Of a stretch of DNA of 64,000 bases, positions 52,675 to 60,428 are shown one piece after another. The stretch is from JAJDIA01 sp031555735. Its GTDB lineage: Bacteria; Bacteroidota; Bacteroidia; Bacteroidales; Tannerellaceae. The stretch covers positions 1 through 64,000 of the forward strand of contig JAVBUE010000009.1 of the NCBI GenBank assembly GCA_031555735.1, given 5' to 3'. The notes beneath the pieces are model-generated. The model searched no databases, had not been told where the DNA came from, and saw nothing but the letters and a program-made list of their open reading frames with translations. The position numbers were made by a program, and so were the translations under genes. How positions within the stretch are numbered: the stretch's first letter is position 1; each line of letters opens with the position of its first letter.

Positions 52675-52747
52675 AGCGGAAGACGGGACTCAAACCCGCG
52701 ACCCTCAGCTTGGAAGGCTAATGCTCTATCGACTGAGCTACTTCCGC
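52675..52747 (-). tRNA. tRNA-Gly (TCC)
   Basis: 73-base cloverleaf on the minus strand: acceptor GCGGAAG/CTTCCGC, D-arm with AGCTCAGTCGATAGAGC, anticodon loop CTTCCAA (TCC), T-arm GGGTTTGAGTCCC. CCA is not encoded. Follows tRNA-Tyr by seven bases, so co-transcribed. Confidence 0.95.
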
Positions 52748-52754
52748 AAACTTG

Positions 52755-52837
52755 TGGGCAGTGATGGATTCGAACCACCGAAGTCGAAAGACAGCTGAGT
52801 TACAGTCAGCCCCATTTGGCCACTCTGGTAACTGCCC
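52755..52837 (-). tRNA. tRNA-Tyr (GTA)
   Basis: 83-base cloverleaf on the minus strand with acceptor GGGCAGT/ACTGCCC, anticodon GTA in CTGTAAC, a long variable arm as expected of bacterial tRNA-Tyr, and T-arm with GGTTCGAATCC. CCA is not encoded. Confidence 0.95.
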
Positions 52838-52853
52838 CTTTGTTTAACGTGTG

Positions 52854-52883
52854 CAAAGGTACGATTAATTTTGTAACCTGCAA
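52854..52883 (-). promoter_or_regulatory. Promoter of tRNA-Tyr/tRNA-Gly, inside the 3' end of ribH
   Basis: On the minus strand TTG (52883-52881), 19-base spacer and TACCTTTG (52861-52854). The -33 element lies in the last codons of ribH. Confidence 0.65.
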
Positions 52884-53359
52884 GCAAAATCCACCATTTT
52901 TATAGCGGTAATTGCAGCTTCATCCCCTTTATTTCCATGCTTCCCACCGGCACGGTCTTCCGACTGCTGCATGGTATCGGTGGTTAACAGACCGAATATG
53001 AACGGGATATCATACATCATGTTCAATTCGGTGATGCCTTGCGTGACACCCGAACATACATAATCGAAATGCGGTGTGTCGCCTCTCACCACGCAACCGA
53101 GGATGAGAACCGCATCCAATTCCTTGTTTTCCGCCATCTGACGGGCGCCGAAGGTAAGCTCAAAGCTGCCGGGAACGCGTCCCACCACGATATTGCCGGG
53201 CTTCACGCCATGTTTCTCCAGAGTGTTGCAGGCGCCTTCGAGCAGTTTCTCGGTGATGTTTTTATTCCATTCGGCCACGACGATACCGAAACTCATGTTC
53301 GACGCATCGGGTACACTGTTGAAATCGTATTCGGATAAGTTCTGATAAGCTGTTGCCAT
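52865..53359 (-). CDS. ribH: 6,7-dimethyl-8-ribityllumazine synthase
   Basis: 164-residue riboflavin-pathway enzyme. Signatures: FGIVVAEWNKNIT, VGRVPGSFELTFGARQM, LGCVVRGDTPHFDYVC (catalytic His) and PFIFGLLTTDTMQQSEDRAGG. Length is normal. Lies downstream of the TPR gene and its terminator. Confidence 0.96.
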   Translation of the reverse strand: MATAYQNLSEYDFNSVPDASNMSFGIVVAEWNKNITEKLLEGACNTLEKHGVKPGNIVVGRVPGSFELTFGARQMAENKELDAVLILGCVVRGDTPHFDYVCSGVTQGITELNMMYDIPFIFGLLTTDTMQQSEDRAGGKHGNKGDEAAITAIKMVDFACRLQN

Positions 53360-53373
53360 ATTTCTTTTGCCGT

Positions 53374-53404
53374 TAAAAAAAGGATGCCTGGAAAAGACAT
53401 CCTT
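53374..53404 (-). terminator. Terminator after the TPR protein gene
   Basis: On the minus strand AAGGATG and CATCCTT pair around an 11-base loop, followed by a seven-T run. Confidence 0.75.
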
Positions 53405-53428
53405 ATTTATAATGTGTGAAAATGATCG

Positions 53429-54118
53429 TTATTTGCCCAATTCGGTGGCGCGGGTGATATACTTGTCGATTTCGCCTGCTTCCACGGAATTGAAATATTT
53501 TTCCTTGATGGTAGTATAAGCCGTTACGGCGTCTTTGTATTGTTTCAGGCTTTCGTAAGCGATACCGGCTTTCTTCAGGTAAACAGGGCTGATCACTTCG
53601 TTGTTGGCCGCTTTCGCCGCTTTTTCGAAATAACTGATGCCTTCTTTGGTATTACCGGCATTCACGTAGCAGTCGCCGATCAGGCCGGTGATGGCCGGTG
53701 AGATCATCTGGTCGTCGCCATTGAACGATTTCAACAGCGCGATCGCCTTATCGTTTTCTCCCTGCTTGAAATAGCAGATACCGGCGTATGCTTTCGCCAG
53801 GTTACCTGCGTCCGTGCTTCCATATTGATTGATGATGCCTTCAAAACCTTCGTAATCGGCTCCGTTGCCGTTCAACGCCAAGGCGAACGAGTCTTTGGCG
53901 AAATATTGTTCACCCTTGAACATGGCGGCGTTGGCTTTCTTTTCGCGCGGAGCCAGGTAGCCGTGTTTTACACCTAAAAAGGCGCCCACGATGATTGCGA
54001 TGGCCACGATGCCATACATCAGTTTCTTGGAGTGGTTTTCGATAAACTGTTCGGATCTGGAAACAATTTGTTCTACTTCAATCTCTTTTTGAGCACCATT
54101 TTTCTTCGTAGTAGCCAT
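53429..54118 (-). CDS. Tetratricopeptide repeat protein with one membrane helix
   Basis: 229 residues. A cytosolic N-terminal part is followed by a membrane helix (about residues 34-52, LMYGIVAIAIIVGAFLGV) and a TPR-rich periplasmic region with several A-x-x-Y/F and GxxY repeat motifs (AKAYAGICYFKQGENDKAIA). The layout resembles YfgM-type proteins that act as chaperones at the translocon. Function here is unproven. It is divergent from recF. Confidence 0.85.
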   Translation of the reverse strand: MATTKKNGAQKEIEVEQIVSRSEQFIENHSKKLMYGIVAIAIIVGAFLGVKHGYLAPREKKANAAMFKGEQYFAKDSFALALNGNGADYEGFEGIINQYGSTDAGNLAKAYAGICYFKQGENDKAIALLKSFNGDDQMISPAITGLIGDCYVNAGNTKEGISYFEKAAKAANNEVISPVYLKKAGIAYESLKQYKDAVTAYTTIKEKYFNSVEAGEIDKYITRATELGK

Positions 54119-54182
54119 AATTGATTTTATCGTTGTTTATTAGTTATATACCATGTTTGATTGCGTTTCGCAATTCAAAGCG

Positions 54183-54241
54183 CAAAAGTAGTTTTTTTTA
54201 TGGAATAATACACAAGCCGGATCGTATTTTTTTTACTTTTG
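54183..54241. promoter_or_regulatory. Divergent -7 boxes for the TPR gene (-) and recF (+)
   Basis: TACTTTTG on the minus strand at 54190-54183 faces the TPR gene; TACTTTTG on the plus strand at 54234-54241 faces recF, 19 bases before its ATG. -33 elements are weak. Confidence 0.55.
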
Positions 54242-54259
54242 TACGGTTAATGCGCGCAG

Positions 54260-55363
54260 ATGATACTCAGAAAGCTTTCCATTGTCAACTATAAGAATAT
54301 CCGCCAGTCGGAAGTGGCCTTCTCACACAAGATGAATTGCTTTTTCGGCAACAACGGGATGGGGAAGACCAACCTGCTGGACGCCATCCATTACCTCTCT
54401 TTCTGCCGGAGCCATCTGAATACCCCCGACAGCCAGTTGATCCATCAGGAAGGCGAGTTGTGCGTGTTGCAGGGCGACTATGAGATCGACGGCCGTGAAG
54501 AAGATATCTTCTGCGCCATCCGCCGCCGCCAGCGCAAGCAGTTCAAGCGGAACAAGAAAGAATACGACAAGCTGTCCGAACATATCGGCCTCCTGCCGCT
54601 GGTGATGGTCTCACCCGCCGATGCCGTACTGATACAGGGTGGGAGTGAGGAGCGCCGCCGCTTTATGGATGTGATCATCTCCCAACAGGATGCCGTCTAT
54701 CTGCACGCGCTGATCCAGTACAACAAAGCCCTGTTTCAACGGAACGCGTTGTTGAAGGCGCAATCGACAGACGACGCGCTCTATGACGTGCTTGAAATGC
54801 AGATGAACCGTTTCGGCGGTATCATCCATGAGAAACGGACGGAGATGGTACATGCCTTTACCCCGATCTTCAATACCTATTACCAACTGATCGCGCAATC
54901 GGCCGAACAGATCGGCCTGCACTATATCTCCCGTCCGGAACAGAGCGTATGGGCGGATAGCTGGAAGGCGAACCGCGAACGCGACCGTATCCTCGGTTAT
55001 ACTTCGGCGGGTATCCATAAGGATGAGCTGGAGATGACGCTCGACCGCTCGCTGATCCGCCGCATCGGCTCACAGGGACAGAATAAGACTTACCTGATCG
55101 CCCTCAAGCTGGCGCAGTTCGCCTTTCTGGCGGAAAAAGGGCATACCACGCCGGTGCTGCTGCTCGACGACATCTTCGATAAACTGGATGCCACGCGGGT
55201 GGAGCAGATCATCAAACTGGTGGGCGATCCCGCTTTCGGACAAATCTTCATCACCGATACCAACCGGAACTACCTCGACGAAATCCTGTCGAAAATGGAC
55301 CATGATTACGCCTTGTTCAAAGTGGAGCAGGGGGAGGTTTTTCCACTGACTGAAACTGTATGA
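54260..55363 (+). CDS. recF: DNA replication and repair protein RecF
   Basis: 367-residue ABC/SMC-type ATPase that loads RecA at gaps. Walker A FFGNNGMGKTNLLDAI, the ABC signature region YTSAGIHKDELEM, SQGQNKTYLIALKLAQ, and Walker B VLLLDDIFDKLDATR are clear. Length is normal. Its stop overlaps the DUF721 gene start (ATGA). Confidence 0.96.
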   Translation: MILRKLSIVNYKNIRQSEVAFSHKMNCFFGNNGMGKTNLLDAIHYLSFCRSHLNTPDSQLIHQEGELCVLQGDYEIDGREEDIFCAIRRRQRKQFKRNKKEYDKLSEHIGLLPLVMVSPADAVLIQGGSEERRRFMDVIISQQDAVYLHALIQYNKALFQRNALLKAQSTDDALYDVLEMQMNRFGGIIHEKRTEMVHAFTPIFNTYYQLIAQSAEQIGLHYISRPEQSVWADSWKANRERDRILGYTSAGIHKDELEMTLDRSLIRRIGSQGQNKTYLIALKLAQFAFLAEKGHTTPVLLLDDIFDKLDATRVEQIIKLVGDPAFGQIFITDTNRNYLDEILSKMDHDYALFKVEQGEVFPLTETV

Positions 55364-55653
55364 AACGACAAAACACCCAACGGATAGGCGAGGTGATCCG
55401 GGATTTCTTCGATCAGAACCCCGAACTGCAAAAACGGATTCTCGAAACGCGTGTCAAACGTGGTTGGGGAGAAGTGCTGGGAAGCCATATCCTGCAATAC
55501 ACGCAACAAATATATGTACGCGAGGGAGTGATGTATGTCTCCCTCTCTTCCGCCGCCCTCCGCAGCGAACTGAACTTCTGCCGTGACCGCCTCCTCAAAA
55601 GCCTGAACGAATTCGCCGGGGAACCGGTCCTCCGGGATTTGATAATCCGGTAA
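55360..55653 (+). CDS. DUF721 (DciA-like) protein
   Basis: 97 residues: GEVIRDFFDQNPELQKRI at the start, then WGEVLGSHILQYTQQIYVREGVMYV and SAALRSELNFCRDRLLKSLN, which match the DUF721/DciA family. DciA loads the replicative helicase in many bacteria; whether this short form does so is not shown. ATGA overlap with recF links it to replication and repair. Confidence 0.9.
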   Translation: MKRQNTQRIGEVIRDFFDQNPELQKRILETRVKRGWGEVLGSHILQYTQQIYVREGVMYVSLSSAALRSELNFCRDRLLKSLNEFAGEPVLRDLIIR

Positions 55654-55675
55654 CTTCCCGTTGGCAGCCGTAAGG

Positions 55676-56245
55676 CTACAACTTCTTCACAATACGGCAG
55701 GGATTGCCAACCGCCACACACCGGGCAGGTATATCCTTTGTTACTATACTTCCTGCCCCAATGGTTGTTTCATCGCCAATGTGAACACCGGGCAAAAGGA
55801 TGCTTCCGCCTCCAATCCAAACATTTTTCCCAATAGAAACGGGAGCTGTCTGGGATTTCCAAAAGGTACTGCTTGCTGGTAACCGCTCTAACGGATTGGT
55901 GGGGTGAAAAACCGTGTAAATATGTACTCCTGGCCCGATGCCGGAATAATCGCCAATAGTTATCCGATTGCAATCCAGAAATACACAATTCATGTTTATT
56001 TCCACATTGTTTCCGATGTGAATATTTTCACCATAGTCAACAAAAAAAGGTGCGGAAATCCACACATTGCTGCCATGAGAGCCAAGTAATCTACCCATGA
56101 TTGCGATGAGCTGCTCCCTTTCACGACTGTCGGTCGAATTGTATTGCTGCTGCAACTGCTTCGCCAAATGCCAGCGGGTAATCAATTCCATATCACCACA
56201 ATCGTATATTTCTCCCGTAAGCATTTTCTCTTTTTCTGTTTTCAT
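55676..56245 (-). CDS. Sugar O-acetyltransferase (maltose/nodulation type, LbH)
   Basis: 189 residues. An N-terminal Mac region (KEKMLTGEIYDCGDMELITR) precedes a left-handed beta-helix built of hexapeptide repeats (ISAPFFVDYGENIHIGNN, IGDYSGIGPGVHIY, SIGKNVWIGGGSILLPGV) with the catalytic His in VFHPTNPLER. It transfers acetyl groups from acetyl-CoA to sugars. ATG 56245 places the Mac region at the N-terminus and fits the promoter at 56284-56291. Single gene. Confidence 0.93.
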   Translation of the reverse strand: MKTEKEKMLTGEIYDCGDMELITRWHLAKQLQQQYNSTDSREREQLIAIMGRLLGSHGSNVWISAPFFVDYGENIHIGNNVEINMNCVFLDCNRITIGDYSGIGPGVHIYTVFHPTNPLERLPASSTFWKSQTAPVSIGKNVWIGGGSILLPGVHIGDETTIGAGSIVTKDIPARCVAVGNPCRIVKKL

Positions 56246-56283
56246 TTTGCTGCAAATTATAGTATATACTCCTACGCGAATGA

Positions 56284-56312
56284 CAAATTTATCACACAAC
56301 ACGAGTTGCAAA
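56284..56312 (-). promoter_or_regulatory. Promoter of the acetyltransferase gene
   Basis: On the minus strand TTTG (56312-56309), a 17-base spacer and TAAATTTG (56291-56284). Predicted leader about 32 bases. Array D begins about 27 bases further upstream. Confidence 0.6.
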
Positions 56313-56338
56313 TGAACAAAAATAGTGAATTTTCCACC

Positions 56339-56448
56339 TATTGGAACAAAAAGTGTCGCCTATTGGAACTTTTTGTTTCACTTATAGAAACTTTTTGTTT
56401 CACTTATAGAAACTTTTTGTTCCGTCTATAGAAACTTTTTGTTCCATC
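56339..56448 (-). repeat. Five 22-bp direct repeats (array D)
   Basis: Units start at 56339, 56361, 56383, 56405 and 56427, consensus TATAGAAACTTTTTGTTTCA plus two bases; a degenerate copy precedes them from 56317. Each carries a 5-bp dyad (GAAAC-TTTTT-GTTTC). The first unit has AAAAA in place of TTTTT. The sequence differs from arrays A-C, but the period is again exactly 22 bp. It lies directly upstream of the acetyltransferase promoter, in the 573-base gap between that gene and tRNA-Ser. Confidence 0.9.
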
Positions 56449-56514
56449 CGGATGAAACTGGCCCTGTGTCAGACACTTGACTTGACTTAGATACCGGGAC
56501 GTCTGCGGCATCGC

Positions 56515-56629
56515 GTGGCAGATGTGGCAGCAAAAAGGCGAAAAAACGGATCTGCCACGGGTATCTGCCACACATCTAACCTATTCATTAACAATAAGAT
56601 AAGTTCTGCTTTGTGGCGGCGTGGCAGAT
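56515..56629. repeat. Cluster of GTGGCAGAT motifs in both orientations
   Basis: GTGGCAGAT at 56515-56523, GTGGCAG at 56524-56530, ATCTGCCAC (reverse form) at 56550-56558 and 56563-56571, and GTGGCAGAT at 56621-56629. Five copies in 115 bases form several possible hairpins. The rest of 56449-56778 is AT-rich, and I see no gene in it. Confidence 0.65.
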
Positions 56630-56778
56630 GTTTTGCAAAAATAAACTCTGTGTAGGGATGATTTTGTTACAAGTTTTGTTACCATATCCACATTTTGTCC
56701 CAAATGAATGGCAAAATATAACAAAACGGGGTTGTTTTGTCCAGAAATTGTTCGTCGTAAAACCCGCTTAGAAACAGC

Positions 56779-56803
56779 AAAGGCCGCTGTTTTAGCGGCC
56801 TTT
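56779..56803. terminator. Terminator downstream of tRNA-Ser
   Basis: 10-bp stem (AAAGGCCGCT with AGCGGCCTTT) and five-base loop, 16 bases after the tRNA-Ser 3' end on the minus strand. Confidence 0.8.
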
Positions 56804-56818
56804 GTGCATTCAAGTCTG

Positions 56819-56905
56819 CGGAAGCGGGGGGATTCGAACCCCCGGTACAGTTACCCGTACGTCAGTTTAGCAAACTGGTGGTTTCAGCCACTCACCCACA
56901 CTTCC
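56819..56905 (-). tRNA. tRNA-Ser (GCT)
   Basis: 87-base class II tRNA on the minus strand: acceptor GGAAGTG/CGCTTCC, anticodon GCT in TTGCTAA, long variable arm (ACGTACGGGTAACTGTAC), T-arm GGGGGTTCGAATCCCCC. CCA is not encoded. Confidence 0.95.
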
Positions 56906-56937
56906 AGAGTGTATCAGGCTTTTGTCTGAATGCGCGG

Positions 56938-56969
56938 CAAAGATATGGGTATATTTTTGAATTAACAAA
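56938..56969 (-). promoter_or_regulatory. tRNA-Ser promoter
   Basis: On the minus strand TTTG (56969-56966), 20-base spacer, TATCTTTG (56945-56938). Confidence 0.75.
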
Positions 56970-57001
56970 GCTTTTAAACGATATTTTAGCAAAAAAGGTG
57001 C

Positions 57002-57009
57002 TACTTTTG
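57002..57009 (+). promoter_or_regulatory. -7 box of mltG
   Basis: TACTTTTG, 35 bases before the mltG ATG. Confidence 0.5.
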
Positions 57010-57043
57010 TGGCCGGTTCTGATAGTCAACCGCTTAATAAAAG

Positions 57044-58078
57044 ATGATACCCTTGAAAAAATATCGATTAGCCGGGATGCTGGTAGTTGTCCTCCTTATT
57101 TTGGGAGGCATAGGCTTCCAGGGATACCGCATTGTATGGAAACCGAATATGTCGGTTTCGCGTACATTATTTATATATGTGGACGAACGGCGGGATTTCG
57201 ATGAATTATGCAGGCAACTGACGGATTCCGCCGGGTGTGAACGGATCGGCGACTTCCGGCAACTGGCCGGTTGGCTGAAGTATCCGGAAGCCATGCATAC
57301 CGGACGATACAAGGTAACTCCCGGCATGAACAACCTCACCCTGCTGAATAACCTCCGGCGCGGCCAACAGGAAGCCACCCGGATCACCTTCAACAATATC
57401 CGCTTCCTGGATGATCTGGCCGAACGGATCGGCAACCAGTTGATGTTCACGAAAGAAGACCTGCTGCTGTTGCTCACCGATACTGTCTATTGTGACTCCC
57501 TCGGTTTTACGCCGGAAACAGTGAAAGCCCTGTTTATCCCGAACACCTACGAGATGTACTGGAATGTTTCCGCCGACCGTTTCGTCCGCCGGATGAAGAA
57601 AGAATACGACAGCTTCTGGACCAAAGACCGCCTGGCTAAAGCCGACGCCATCGGCCTTACTCCCTTGCAGGTGTCAACGCTGGCGTCGATCGTGGAAGAA
57701 GAAACGGCCGCGGGCGACGAATACCCGGTGGTTGCCGGACTCTACATCAACCGCCTGAAACGGGGTATGCTGCTCCAAGCCGACCCAACGGTAAAATATG
57801 CCGTCGGCGATTTTACCCTGCAGCGTGTCTTGTTTAAGCACCTGGAGATCGATTCACCCTATAATACCTATCTCTATGCCGGACTTCCGCCCGCCCCATT
57901 GCGTATCCCTTCGATCAAAGGCCTGGATGCCGTGCTGAACTATACCCGGCATAACTATTTGTACATGACGGCGAAGGAGGATTTCTCCGGTCGGCATAAC
58001 TTTGCCGTTTCCCTTTCGGAACACAATGTGAATGCCAACCGTTACCGCGCAGAACTGAACCGGCGGAATATTCGCTGA
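57044..58078 (+). CDS. mltG: Endolytic peptidoglycan transglycosylase MltG
   Basis: 344 residues. A single N-terminal membrane anchor (LAGMLVVVLLILGGIGFQGY) is followed by a YceG-like catalytic domain with LFIPNTYEMYWNV, STLASIVEEETAAGDEYP (catalytic Glu), VAGLYINRLKRGMLLQADPT, SPYNTYLYAGLPPAPLRIPS and the end FAVSLSEHNVNANRYR. It trims nascent glycan strands at the inner membrane. Length is normal. Confidence 0.95.
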   Translation: MIPLKKYRLAGMLVVVLLILGGIGFQGYRIVWKPNMSVSRTLFIYVDERRDFDELCRQLTDSAGCERIGDFRQLAGWLKYPEAMHTGRYKVTPGMNNLTLLNNLRRGQQEATRITFNNIRFLDDLAERIGNQLMFTKEDLLLLLTDTVYCDSLGFTPETVKALFIPNTYEMYWNVSADRFVRRMKKEYDSFWTKDRLAKADAIGLTPLQVSTLASIVEEETAAGDEYPVVAGLYINRLKRGMLLQADPTVKYAVGDFTLQRVLFKHLEIDSPYNTYLYAGLPPAPLRIPSIKGLDAVLNYTRHNYLYMTAKEDFSGRHNFAVSLSEHNVNANRYRAELNRRNIR

Positions 58079-58107
58079 TTTTTTGCCCATAGATAAGGCA
58101 AAACCCG

Positions 58108-58115
58108 TATCTTTG
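58108..58115 (+). promoter_or_regulatory. -7 box of iorAB
   Basis: TATCTTTG predicts a transcript start near 58122, upstream of the expected but damaged iorA start region around 58151. Confidence 0.5.
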
Positions 58116-58150
58116 TTCATACATTGCAAGCAATTGTACCAATATCAGGA

Positions 58151-59760
58151 ATTCATAAAGGGAAAAACATCTTTTTTTAGGGGATGAAGCTATTGCCCAG
58201 GCGGCTATCGACGCCGGTCTTTCGGGCGTATATGCGTATCCCGGCACCCCATCGACGGAGATCACCGAATATATACAGGCTTCTCCCGTAGCGAAGGAAC
58301 GGAATATCCACAGCCGTTGGAGCGTGAATGAAAAAACAGCTATGGAAACAGCTTTAGGAATGAGTTATGCCGGTAAGCGGACACTCTGCTGTATGAAGCA
58401 TGTGGGGTTGAATGTGGCTGCCGACTGCTTTATGAATGCCGCCATGAGCGGTATCCATGGTGGGATGATCATCCTTACCGCCGACGACCCTTCGATGCAC
58501 TCGTCGCAGAATGAGCAGGATAACCGCGTGTTTGGTAACTTCGCCATGCTGCCGATGCTCGAACCGTCGAACCAGCAGGAAGCCTACGACATGGTATATG
58601 ACGGCTTCGAATTGTCCGAAAAACTGGGTTATCCCATCCTGTTGCGTATCACCACCCGTATGGCGCACTCGCGTTCGGGCGTCGTGACCCGTCCGATGCG
58701 GGAACAGAACCCGATGAGCACACCCGAAGACGGCAACCAACGTTTCATCCTCCTGCCTGCACTGGCACGTAAGCGCTTCAAAACCTTGCTGGCCGCCCAA
58801 CAGACATTTACCGAAATATCCGAAACATCGGGATACAACCAATACTTCGATGCGCCGGACAAGCGCCTGGGTATCATCACCACCGGCATCGCCTTCAATT
58901 ATCTGTCTGAAAACTATCCTGACGGATTCGAACATCCGGTAGTAAAGATCACCCAATATCCGTTGCCGAAAAAGCAGATCGAGCAACTGGTGGCCGAGTG
59001 TAAGGAAATACTGGTTCTGGAAGAAGGTTTTCCGGTAGTGGAAGAGCAGTTGAAAGGTTTCCTGGGGAAAGGCATCACCGTACACGGTCGCTTGGACGGA
59101 ACCCTCCAGCGGGATGGCGAACTGACGCCCGACAGTGTGGCAAAGGCAGTAGGCAAACCGGTGCAGAGCTATTACAGCGTACCCGAAATGGTAACACCCC
59201 GTCCGCCGGCCTTATGCCAGGGGTGCGGACACCGCGATATGTACGAAGCGCTGAATGAAGTGCTGCTCGAATACAACGGCGCCGCCAAAGTATTCAGCGA
59301 CATCGGTTGTTATACCCTGGGAGCTTTGCCTCCTTTCCGCGCGATCAACAGTTGCATTGATATGGGAGCCTCCATCACCATGGCGAAGGGGGCGGCTGAT
59401 GGCGGCGTATTCCCCTCGGTGGCAGTGATCGGTGACTCTACGTTCACCCACTCGGGCATGACCGGATTATTGGATTGTGTAAATGAAAACAGCCATGTGA
59501 CCATCATCATCTCAGACAACGAAACCACCGGCATGACCGGCGGACAAGACTCTGCCGGAACAGGCCGCCTGCATGCGATCTGTGCCGGTATCGGCGTGGA
59601 GCCGGAGCATCTTCGTTCGATCGTTCCCCTGAAGAAAAATTTTGAGGAAATGAAGCACATGATCCGTGAAGAGATTGAGTATAAAGGAGTATCCGTAATC
59701 ATCCCCTGCCGCGAATGTATCCAGACATTTGCCAGGAAGAAAAAAGCAAGCAAACAATGA
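58151..59760 (+). CDS. iorA: Indolepyruvate:ferredoxin oxidoreductase alpha subunit, 5' end irregular
   Basis: The full-length reading frame GDEAIAQAAIDAGLSGVYAY, PGTPSTEITEYIQ (the TPP-pyrimidine domain) runs in one frame from 58180 to the stop at 59758-59760, but no ATG, GTG or TTG precedes it before an in-frame TAA at 58156-58158. Removing one T from the seven-T run at 58172-58178 would join it to a frame reading H-K-G-K-N-I-F-L-G-D-E from ATT 58151, close to where a start is expected. The first standard start (GTG 58324) would lose about 50 essential residues. The C-terminal TPP domain (IGDSTFTHSGMTGLLD, NETTGMTGGQ) is intact, but the usual C-terminal 2[4Fe-4S] ferredoxin domain is absent; only CRECIQTFA remains. 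It is coupled to iorB by ATGA. Confidence 0.7.
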
Positions 59761-60338
59761 AAATAGATATCATTTTATCCGGAGTAGGTGGACAGGGTAT
59801 CCTGTCTATCGCCACCGTTATCGGCGAAGCCGCGCTGAAAGAAGGATTGTATATGAAGCAGGCAGAAGTGCACGGCATGAGCCAGCGGGGTGGGGATGTA
59901 CAGTCCAACCTCCGCCTGTCTGACAAACCCGTTGCTTCCGACCTGATCGCGAAGGGACAGGCCGATCTCATCATCTCCCTCGAACCGATGGAGAGCCTGC
60001 GTTATCTGCCTTACCTGAAGAAAGACGGTTGGCTGGTGACTAATTCGGAGCCATTTGTAAATATCCCCAACTATCCCGACATGGAAAAGGTACAGGCCGA
60101 ACTCGACAAGTTGCCGCATAAGGTCGTGTTGGATGTGGAAGCCATTGCCAAAGAAGCCGGTTCGGCACGTTCGGCCAATATGGTGATGCTGGGCGCCGCC
60201 GCTCCTTTCCTGCAGATCGAATACCATAAGCTGGAAGAAGGCATCCGCAGCATCTTCGGACGCAAAGGGGAAGAGATCGTCAACATGAACCTCAAAGCCC
60301 TGAAGGCCGGTTACGATATCGCGCAACGGATGCAGTAA
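59757..60338 (+). CDS. iorB: Indolepyruvate:ferredoxin oxidoreductase beta subunit
   Basis: 193 residues: MKIDIILSGVGGQGILSIAT start, KQAEVHGMSQRGGDVQSNLRLSD, SLEPMESLRYLPYL, and RSANMVMLGAAAPFL. It partners IorA in oxidative decarboxylation of aryl pyruvates such as indolepyruvate. ATG overlaps the iorA stop. Intact, which argues that the iorA irregularity is recent, an assembly error or tolerated. Confidence 0.93.
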   Translation: MKIDIILSGVGGQGILSIATVIGEAALKEGLYMKQAEVHGMSQRGGDVQSNLRLSDKPVASDLIAKGQADLIISLEPMESLRYLPYLKKDGWLVTNSEPFVNIPNYPDMEKVQAELDKLPHKVVLDVEAIAKEAGSARSANMVMLGAAAPFLQIEYHKLEEGIRSIFGRKGEEIVNMNLKALKAGYDIAQRMQ

Positions 60339-60369
60339 GCTTTTCGCATTTACACGATCAGTCTGATAT

Positions 60370-60410
60370 AAAAAGAAGAAGGTCTCCGTCATGGAGACCT
60401 TCTTCTTTTT
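60370..60410. terminator. Bidirectional terminator between iorB and htpG
   Basis: Perfect 18-bp stem (AAAAAGAAGAAGGTCTCC with its complement) and a five-base loop, with A and T runs at the ends so that it works in both directions. It sits between stops at 60338 and 60429. Confidence 0.92.
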
Positions 60411-60428
60411 ATGTAAACCGGTCGGCGT

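Noticed and set aside
42849..56448. Possible CRISPR arrays
   Set aside because: The repeats are contiguous, 22 bp, without spacers, and no cas genes are present.
56819..56905. tRNA-Ser as an integration site
   Set aside because: No duplicated tRNA end or integrase gene was found in the window.
58324..59760. GTG 58324 as the true iorA start
   Set aside because: It would remove about 50 residues of the conserved TPP-pyrimidine domain that are still encoded in frame upstream.
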